Assembly: GCA_964423095.1 (NCBI GenBank)
Contig: CAYRDI010000005.1
Span: 1 to 64,000 of the forward strand
DNA from: Micavibrio_A sp964423095
GTDB taxonomy: Bacteria; Pseudomonadota; Alphaproteobacteria; Micavibrionales; Micavibrionaceae
DNA: 64,000 nucleotides
Direction of reading: 5' to 3'
Part shown: piece by piece, positions 59,246 through 64,000 of the stretch
How positions within the stretch are numbered: the first letter of the stretch is position 1
How the letters are laid out: every line of letters starts with the position of its first letter
Translations under genes and position numbers: made by a program
Notes under the pieces: generated by a model
Seen by the model: only the letters and a program-made list of their open reading frames with translations
Database searches by the model: none
Told to the model about the DNA's origin: nothing

Positions 59246-60069
59246 TCCTCGGTTTCCGTTTGCAGTGCAGCCTGGCCGGTGATCGAAACAGCGCGATCGC
59301 CGACCCGCATTTCATTCCCACCGCCGGTGACGCCACGGTCAACCTGAAGCGCATAAGGCGGTGAAACCATTCCCTGTGCCAGCAAGGTACGGTACCGCAC
59401 CATGCCCTGATAATCGGCCGTCAGCTTGTTCAAATCCGCCTGAAAAATTTCATCCGCCTGTTCGATTCCGGCGTCCCAGCCTTCATCGAACCATTCATCC
59501 CATTTTTTCTGGTCTTCACGTGTGGTCGGCAAAAGAAGATCCGGCGGCGGGGCCACATCGCCCCACTGGCGTTCCAGATAAATGCGCCAGTTACGCGCGG
59601 TTGAAACGATCCGCGCATTACGGCCAATGTTATAAACGCGATCCGCAACAGCGGCATTTTGTCCGCCATTTTCGATCTGCATGGCATCCATGCTTTCGGC
59701 AATGATCGGCGGTTCGATCAGAAGTCCCGATGGAGCCGCGATCAAGAGTTGACGGAAATCGAACACTTTATCCATGTAACGCGCCCGCGTTTCCATCTCC
59801 TTACGAATATGATAGGTGCGCCAAGCGAGACCGCCGCGGGCGCCATAGGACAATGCGGCTTCGCGCATCGCATCCCGGCGAATTTCCAGCGGCATGGCCG
59901 GATTTTCCTTATCGACAGGTTTGGTTTCGCGCTGGGCTTTGCGCAGTTGTTCTTTGGTGGCCGGTGCCGGCATCTGTTCGAACGGAACCGTATCCGCCGC
60001 GCGCACCGTCGCACCAAAAAGCAGAACACAGCCCAAAAACACTGCGGATACGAGGACGGATTTTTTCAA
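59224..60069 (-). CDS. dotC: Type IVB secretion outer-membrane core protein DotC
   Basis: DotC (IncI TraI) helps place DotH in the outer membrane. The 281 residues include the family core IRRDAMREAALSYGARGGLA and FDFRQLLIAAPSGLLIEPPI, then RNWRIYLERQWGDVAPPPDL and FDEGWDAGIEQADEIFQADL. Legionella DotC is a lipoprotein. Here the N-terminus (SAVFLGCVLLFGATVRA) looks like a signal peptidase I signal, and its only Cys lies inside the hydrophobic core, so lipidation is doubtful. It starts 1 nt after the dotD stop. Confidence 0.92.
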   Translation of the reverse strand: MKKSVLVSAVFLGCVLLFGATVRAADTVPFEQMPAPATKEQLRKAQRETKPVDKENPAMPLEIRRDAMREAALSYGARGGLAWRTYHIRKEMETRARYMDKVFDFRQLLIAAPSGLLIEPPIIAESMDAMQIENGGQNAAVADRVYNIGRNARIVSTARNWRIYLERQWGDVAPPPDLLLPTTREDQKKWDEWFDEGWDAGIEQADEIFQADLNKLTADYQGMVRYRTLLAQGMVSPPYALQVDRGVTGGGNEMRVGDRAVSITGQAALQTETEEWSPASR

Positions 60070-60070
60070 A

Positions 60071-60574
60071 TCAGCCTCCGACCCCGTTGACCGGCGCGTA
60101 GTGAAGTTCGATCATCTTGTTGTCCGCATCCACCTTGACATCGCCACGTGCGCCCAGTTGCAGGCCCACATCGCGCAAAACCTCGATCACAGGCTTGTTC
60201 TGGACATCCACATTGATGACCAGAGGCACGGGCGGGCGGTTGCCCAGCGTTACGAAATTATAACTGGCGCGGTCCGCCAGTTTGCGCAAAACCTGTTCGG
60301 GCGGCCCGACCCATGTCAACGTCATGGCGCGCATCAATTCTTCGGGGGCGTTCGAGATCGGCTGAACCGCCACACCGGGGGTTTTGGATTGTTCGATTGC
60401 CGCCAGCGTTTCCAGAGAGTTCGAAGCCTTGTCCGCGGCCTGAGCCAACATCAAAGAGACTTTGTCCGGAGAGGCTACAACCTGTGCGTTCCGTTCGGGC
60501 ATCTGGCAGCCGGAGAGGGCAAAAACGGCCAAAAGGGTGGCCATAACATGGGGGGTAAACCGGAATGTTTTCAT
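60071..60574 (-). CDS. dotD: Type IVB secretion outer-membrane lipoprotein DotD
   Basis: DotD (IncI TraH) is a lipoprotein with a secretin-N-like domain in the core complex. Starting at MKTFRFTPHVMATLL (ATG at 60574) gives 167 residues with the lipobox LSGC. The C-terminal domain reads TLTWVGPPEQVLRKLADRAS, VPLVINVDVQNKPVIEVLRD and VGLQLGARGDVKVDADNKMI, the typical N0-like beta-alpha-beta pattern. It heads the dotD-dotC-dotB-icmT cluster. Its leader contains a perfect hairpin. Confidence 0.9.
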   Translation of the reverse strand: MKTFRFTPHVMATLLAVFALSGCQMPERNAQVVASPDKVSLMLAQAADKASNSLETLAAIEQSKTPGVAVQPISNAPEELMRAMTLTWVGPPEQVLRKLADRASYNFVTLGNRPPVPLVINVDVQNKPVIEVLRDVGLQLGARGDVKVDADNKMIELHYAPVNGVGG

Positions 60575-60626
60575 GGTGCAAATCACAAGGTTGTCGAATC
60601 GGTTTTCTTATCAGGTAACAGAGTAT

Positions 60627-60644
60627 CCCCTCGTCAACGAGGGG
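60627..60644 (-). repeat. Perfect hairpin in the dotD leader
   Basis: CCCCTCGT-CA-ACGAGGGG forms an 8-bp stem with a minimal loop, about 50 nt before the dotD ATG. No T-run follows on either strand, so it is not a terminator. A regulatory RNA hairpin or protein-binding site is possible. Confidence 0.5.
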
Positions 60645-60707
60645 ACAAGACAATCCATAAAGTAATCCAGTGCCTTAAATCAAATTTATGGAGGTTTACA
60701 GATAATA

Positions 60708-61004
60708 TTACCGCGTATTGCCGTCCCGAATCAAACCCTTGGAGCGCATGGCCGAAACGACCTTCCCTTTATAGGGGTAGCCGTATTGCGGGGTTTTTGA
60801 ATGATAATAGGCGATGGCCTTGGACAANNNNNNNNNNNNNNNNNNNNNNNNNNNNNNNNNNNNNNNNNNNNNNNNNNNNNNNNNNNNNNNNNNNNNNNNN
60901 NNNNNNNNNNNNNNNNNNNNNNNNNNNATCCCGACCAGCACAGCCGGCGGAACGGAATAGGTCTGGGCAGCCAACATCAGGCAAGCGGCAAGAAGTTTCG
61001 TCAT
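60708..61004 (-). CDS. Lytic transglycosylase of the T4BSS locus, interrupted by an assembly gap
   Basis: The N-terminal part has a signal peptide followed by AAQTYSVPPAVLVG, typical of the start of an SLT-type lytic transglycosylase. The C-terminal part, LSKAIAYYHSKTPQYGYPYK, then GKVVSAMRSKGLIR, is the end of the same family. Between them lie 100 N, so the catalytic Glu cannot be seen and the real length is unknown; the apparent open frame across the N run is coincidence. Such enzymes (VirB1-like) locally open peptidoglycan for secretion systems. It lies upstream of dotD on the same strand. Confidence 0.75.
   Translation of the reverse strand: MTKLLAACLMLAAQTYSVPPAVLVGXXXXXXXXXXXXXXXXXXXXXXXXXXXXXXXXXXLSKAIAYYHSKTPQYGYPYKGKVVSAMRSKGLIRDGNTR
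60828..60927. other. Assembly gap (100 N)
   Basis: A run of exactly 100 N, the conventional filler for a gap of unknown size, interrupts the lytic transglycosylase gene. Nothing can be said about its content. Confidence 1.
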
Positions 61005-61105
61005 AATCTATTATAGGTCATGAAATGGTTAAGAATATTTTAGCGCGGGAGCGCACGGGCAACAACGATACCAGATTTACAGGGAAAAGAAAAAGCCGCA
61101 AAAAC

Positions 61106-61999
61106 CTATTTCTTTTTAAAGAACGACATCGGTGATCCGCCGCCAGATGTTTGCGCGGGCGGGGCGGAAGGAGCGGGCGGGGCAGATGTTTCCATATTCG
61201 GTTTTACAGTGCCAGAACCACTACCGCCACCGGTAGCATCTTCTCCACCCATAGCCCCCACCAGCACATCCAGCATCGCCGCCTGTTTGTCGAAGGCGGC
61301 CCAGACGGATTCCAATGACGCACCATCGCCGCCGGATTGTTTCAAGGCCGATGTTTGCGCGCGGTGGCAGGACGCGTACAAGGCGGCGAACGCCTGCAAC
61401 AACACCAGTTCCGCCATTTTGTTCGAAGATGGGCCGAGTTTACCTTGCGTTTGCGCCGCGCGCGCGCCCAGACGGGCCGCGACATCCTGTACCAGCCGCG
61501 ATTCCGATTGGCCGAAGGAGAATTCGCCAATCGCGGAAATAACCGGCAACAGTGCATGCATACTGTACAATCCTGCCTGAACGGGATCAAAAAACACGGG
61601 CGCATCATCCAGCGTTTGCAGCCGCTGCGCATGTTCGGCAGCAGGCGCGAAATTGTCGGAAAAGACGATGATGGATTCCATGGCCTTTGTCATTTTCTGA
61701 CGATCCGCTTCGGCAGGCACCCGGCCCGTCACCTTATAATTTTCGGCAATCAATTGCGCGGACAAAGCGGACAAGGCCACGCGAATGGCATCAGGGTCGC
61801 CATCTTCCGTTTTCAGGTTCATGGCCTGTGACAGGGCGATACCGGATTGAACGCTTTCGGACAAGAGGGAGGCCAGCACCGCCGCCTCTTTTGGTTGCGC
61901 GTCCCCCTGCTCCGCCCGCGCATTGATCGCGGCCATCAGGGGGGCCCCCATTTTTTGCAACAACTGGATCAGGAATAACGAACGCGCGGCCATGGTCAT
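61106..61999 (-). CDS. Hypothetical protein, 297 aa, T4BSS-adjacent
   Basis: I do not recognise this protein. It is mostly helical and Ala-rich (VRVALSALSAQLIAEN-like stretches), with no clear signal peptide or membrane helix. A Gly/Pro/Ser-rich tail (about residues 250-290) ends in PMSFFKKK. It lies between the DsbC-like gene (121 nt) and the lytic transglycosylase (101 nt) on the minus strand, so it may belong to the same transcript. No strong ribosome-binding site precedes the ATG at 61999 or the in-frame ATG at 61993. Confidence 0.6.
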   Translation of the reverse strand: MTMAARSLFLIQLLQKMGAPLMAAINARAEQGDAQPKEAAVLASLLSESVQSGIALSQAMNLKTEDGDPDAIRVALSALSAQLIAENYKVTGRVPAEADRQKMTKAMESIIVFSDNFAPAAEHAQRLQTLDDAPVFFDPVQAGLYSMHALLPVISAIGEFSFGQSESRLVQDVAARLGARAAQTQGKLGPSSNKMAELVLLQAFAALYASCHRAQTSALKQSGGDGASLESVWAAFDKQAAMLDVLVGAMGGEDATGGGSGSGTVKPNMETSAPPAPSAPPAQTSGGGSPMSFFKKK

Positions 62000-62069
62000 G
62001 AAATATTTATAAAGATTTTCGTCTCTGTAATCTAACCCGGAAAATATTAAAGGGCAGTTTACAGGGGCT

Positions 62070-62102
62070 TTTCCCTAAACCCAAGAAATAAATAGGGAAA
62101 AA
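62070..62102. repeat. Inverted repeat between the DsbC-like gene and the 297-aa gene
   Basis: TTTTCCCTA and TAGGGAAAA form a perfect 9-bp inverted repeat with a 15-nt loop, 18 nt after the DsbC-like stop. It could act as a weak terminator or an mRNA stabiliser. No long T-run follows on the minus strand. Confidence 0.45.
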
Positions 62103-62120
62103 CCCCCTTTTCGGCGGACT

Positions 62121-62987
62121 TTATTGGGCCTTTCCAGGCAGATCGGCGATCAGGGCGTTCAAATCCTTGGGTTTGCCGCGAATGATCTTAACCTCCCCGG
62201 CAAGGGAGCGATAGGTGATCAGCGGCGTAACATTGAATTTCCAGGCCTGCATCAGGGCCATGTTTTTCTGAACGGCCTGCGTGCTCATATCGCTTTTCAC
62301 CGGAAGCGCGTCCTTTTCGCCGTTCATCTGGCGCAAGAAACGGTCCACCCCATCCGGCGCAGCCAGGACAAACGCCGCCTGCGGCAAGGAGCCATCAAAA
62401 AAGCCCACGGGGATCAGGCGAATCTGGACAAGTCCCTTGTCGACATAGTTTTCCTTCACCTCCTGGATGAATTCATGACAATGCGGGCATTGGGGATCGA
62501 CAAAGGCATAGATCACGGGGGCCGAAGCATCACCCAGCGTTACCCAGTTGCTGTTTTCAACATCGGTAAACATGCGTTCGCCCGGCGATTTAGTCTTCAG
62601 TGCCTCCGAAACACTGGAAGGCACCTTGGATGCTTCTTCGGATTTTGGCTGCGGCACATCTTCGGCCAGCATATCCAGAACGCCGCCATTTTGTTTTTGC
62701 AGGTCTTTCACCTGTTCAATCGTGATCGGCTTTCCGTCATTGTCGAACATCAGGCCCGTCACAAACGCCTTTTTGTCCGAGGTGATGTAATAATATTGTT
62801 CCTGGCCCTGATACATCGCGATCCAGCCATCCATGCCGTGCGATGAACCCAGATAGCGAAGCTGTGCGCCCTTATCCACCAGAACCTGCAACGGGGCAGG
62901 ATAGTCTGGGATGACGTTCGTTCGTTCCTGTGCCATCGCGGGCGAAGACATCAAACCCAAAAACAGAACGGCGAGAAAAAGGCGCAT
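62121..62987 (-). CDS. DsbC/DsbG-like periplasmic thiol:disulfide isomerase
   Basis: This 288-residue protein has a signal peptide (LFLAVLFLGLMSSPAMA). An N-terminal dimerisation-type domain follows (YLGSSHGMDGWIAMYQGQEQ, YYYITSDKKAFVTGLMFDND), then a thioredoxin fold with the redox motif VDPQCPHCHEF (C167-C170, CPHC). The cis-Pro loop is FNVTPLITYRS. The architecture is that of DsbC/DsbG and of IncI TrbB. GGAT precedes the ATG. Its position beside a trans-envelope system with several Cys-rich secreted proteins suggests that it folds them, though a general role is equally possible. Confidence 0.88.
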   Translation of the reverse strand: MRLFLAVLFLGLMSSPAMAQERTNVIPDYPAPLQVLVDKGAQLRYLGSSHGMDGWIAMYQGQEQYYYITSDKKAFVTGLMFDNDGKPITIEQVKDLQKQNGGVLDMLAEDVPQPKSEEASKVPSSVSEALKTKSPGERMFTDVENSNWVTLGDASAPVIYAFVDPQCPHCHEFIQEVKENYVDKGLVQIRLIPVGFFDGSLPQAAFVLAAPDGVDRFLRQMNGEKDALPVKSDMSTQAVQKNMALMQAWKFNVTPLITYRSLAGEVKIIRGKPKDLNALIADLPGKAQ

Positions 62988-63075
62988 GGAAAATCCTTTG
63001 TTGCGAAATTCTTCAAAATCTATCGTACGACACGCCGGACGGAAAGATCAAAGTTCCGAAAACCGGCCTTTTCCT

Positions 63076-63999
63076 CTACAGGAACAAAACGACGAGGGCC
63101 GTATAACCATAAACCCTGTTTTTAAAGATTTCTCCATTGGCATAAAACCCCGCCAACGGAATATCGCCCAGCACATCGCGTACCAAAGCCATTTCGCCCC
63201 CCGACCTTCCGGCACCCGAAAAATCGACGTCCGTACGCGCCACACAGGAAATATACAAGGCCGCCTTCGGCGTAAAAACGCCCTGTTCCCGTTCCACGCG
63301 TTTTCGCAAGGTCACCAGCGTGTGGGATAAATCCGCCTTTACACTTTCATCGTTGCGGTGAACGAACAAAAGTTTTTGCCCATCATCAATCCGTTCGGAC
63401 ACCGCCATCATCCCGCTGTCCGGATCAATCGCCATGATATTGCGCACCAGATAATCATTTTGATCGCTTTCCGGCACGGGAAAGGCAATATGTGCCTGAC
63501 CTTCGATCAGCCTGAGCAGATCAAGGGAAAGGTTGCCGCCTTCCAGAATTTTTTCTTTGGGGCTGTATCCAAGCGTCTGCTCGGCAAAAGCGGTCATGTC
63601 CTCCCCGAACACCGTAAATGGCACCCGTCCGTCCAAAAAACCGATGACATGGTCGTCCGCCGATGAAATTTCATGTAAAGGGCCCATCGGGCGGCACCCT
63701 TGCGAAATCGCCGCCGATACCGCCACATCTTGCGAAAAGACAACGCCGGCAATCCCGTCTTCGAAAACCTCGTGGGAAAAAACCGCCTTTGCCGCGCGGG
63801 CGGATTCAAACCCGCCGACCATAAACCCGCCGATCATGGAATCGATGTCCTCGATGGCTTCGGCCGGATGGTTGTCCGGAACGGCGGCGGCATGCGTCAC
63901 GACCAGCATGGCATCATGTTTGTTCAGCCACGGCTCCATATCCTTATGGAGTTTCTTATGGTTTGGCCCGTGCGTATGAAAACACCGGAAATGTTCCAC
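63076..63999 (-). CDS. FIST-domain sensory protein (5' end outside window)
   Basis: The visible 307 residues match FIST_N followed by FIST_C: SMIGGFMVGGFESARAAKAV, VSAAISQGCRPMGPLHEISS, AHIAFPVPESDQNDYLVRN and LYISCVARTDVDFSGAGRSG. The end, GDIPLAGFYANGEIFKNRVY then GYTALVVLFL, is the classic FIST_C terminus. FIST domains bind small ligands, probably amino acids, in signalling proteins. The N-terminal start lies beyond 63999, so an additional upstream domain cannot be excluded. The gene ends 88 nt after the DsbC-like ATG on the same strand. Confidence 0.85.
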   Translation of the reverse strand: MEHFRCFHTHGPNHKKLHKDMEPWLNKHDAMLVVTHAAAVPDNHPAEAIEDIDSMIGGFMVGGFESARAAKAVFSHEVFEDGIAGVVFSQDVAVSAAISQGCRPMGPLHEISSADDHVIGFLDGRVPFTVFGEDMTAFAEQTLGYSPKEKILEGGNLSLDLLRLIEGQAHIAFPVPESDQNDYLVRNIMAIDPDSGMMAVSERIDDGQKLLFVHRNDESVKADLSHTLVTLRKRVEREQGVFTPKAALYISCVARTDVDFSGAGRSGGEMALVRDVLGDIPLAGFYANGEIFKNRVYGYTALVVLFL

Positions 64000-64000
64000 C

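Noticed and set aside
60708..61016. Open frames on both strands that translate through the N run
   Set aside because: N codons do not interrupt an ORF search. Only the minus-strand flanks show family motifs, and continuity across the gap is unproven.

Overview
The window reads as a chromosomal segment of an alphaproteobacterium. The support is the rpmH-rnpA-yidD-yidC-engB order, an adjacent glmU/glmS pair, the FYDLN-acid (TIGR02300-type) protein, DUF3108 and bPH2 proteins, an RlmJ methyltransferase, and fmt/truA next to def/rmuC. Base composition is moderate. A Micavibrio-like (predatory alphaproteobacterial) lineage is my best guess from the overall gene style, but that is inference. A run of exactly 100 N at 60828-60927 shows that this is scaffolded draft sequence.

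Left part (1-32 kb): mostly housekeeping genes. These are pantoate-beta-alanine ligase, three fatty-acid beta-oxidation enzymes on one strand (acyl-CoA dehydrogenase, HAD/ECH fusion, thiolase), prmA, glmS/glmU, dapD and dapE, truA/fmt, def/rmuC, and the rpmH ribosomal/membrane-insertase cluster. Unknown proteins are scattered between them. One is an M32 carboxypeptidase relative that has lost all its zinc ligands. Another, between dapD and dapE, carries an HDxxED motif.

Right part (33-63 kb): a Dot/Icm (type IVB, IncI-tra-like) secretion locus. On the minus strand, in transcription order, one block is dotD-dotC-dotB-icmT plus a TcpQ/secretin-N-like periplasmic protein. The second block is dotI(icmL)-dotH(icmK)-dotG(icmE)-dotF(icmG)-dotP(icmD)-dotN(icmJ)-dotO(icmB) plus a bitopic acidic-tailed protein. 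This is the canonical Legionella/IncI order. dotE/icmC is missing from its usual place, and a DotE-like membrane module instead sits about 8 kb away, fused to a long Ala/Gln/Thr coiled coil (33133-34947). A lytic transglycosylase (interrupted by the N gap) and a DsbC/G-like disulfide isomerase flank the system, like VirB1/TrbB accessory proteins.

Between the two minus-strand blocks lies a plus-strand island (47.2-56.8 kb) made of two units. The first is a translationally coupled four-gene operon in which three genes encode secreted paralogues of a family I do not recognise. Each paralogue has a different N-terminal module: a Gly/Ala-rich hydrophobic region, a six-cysteine segment, or a lysozyme-like domain. 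The second unit is flgK-flgL behind a near-perfect sigma-54 promoter. The paralogue operon embedded in the secretion locus is the best candidate for an undescribed system. I infer that it encodes periplasmic or extracellular, disulfide-bonded parts or substrates of this Dot/Icm machine. The plus-strand promoters of the DotE-like gene and of the paralogue operon share an extended -10 sequence, which suggests co-regulation.

The window contains no DotA, DotL, DotM, IcmS/IcmW/IcmQ, DotU/IcmF or relaxase, so any such genes must lie elsewhere. I saw no tRNA, rRNA, CRISPR array or insertion sequence.
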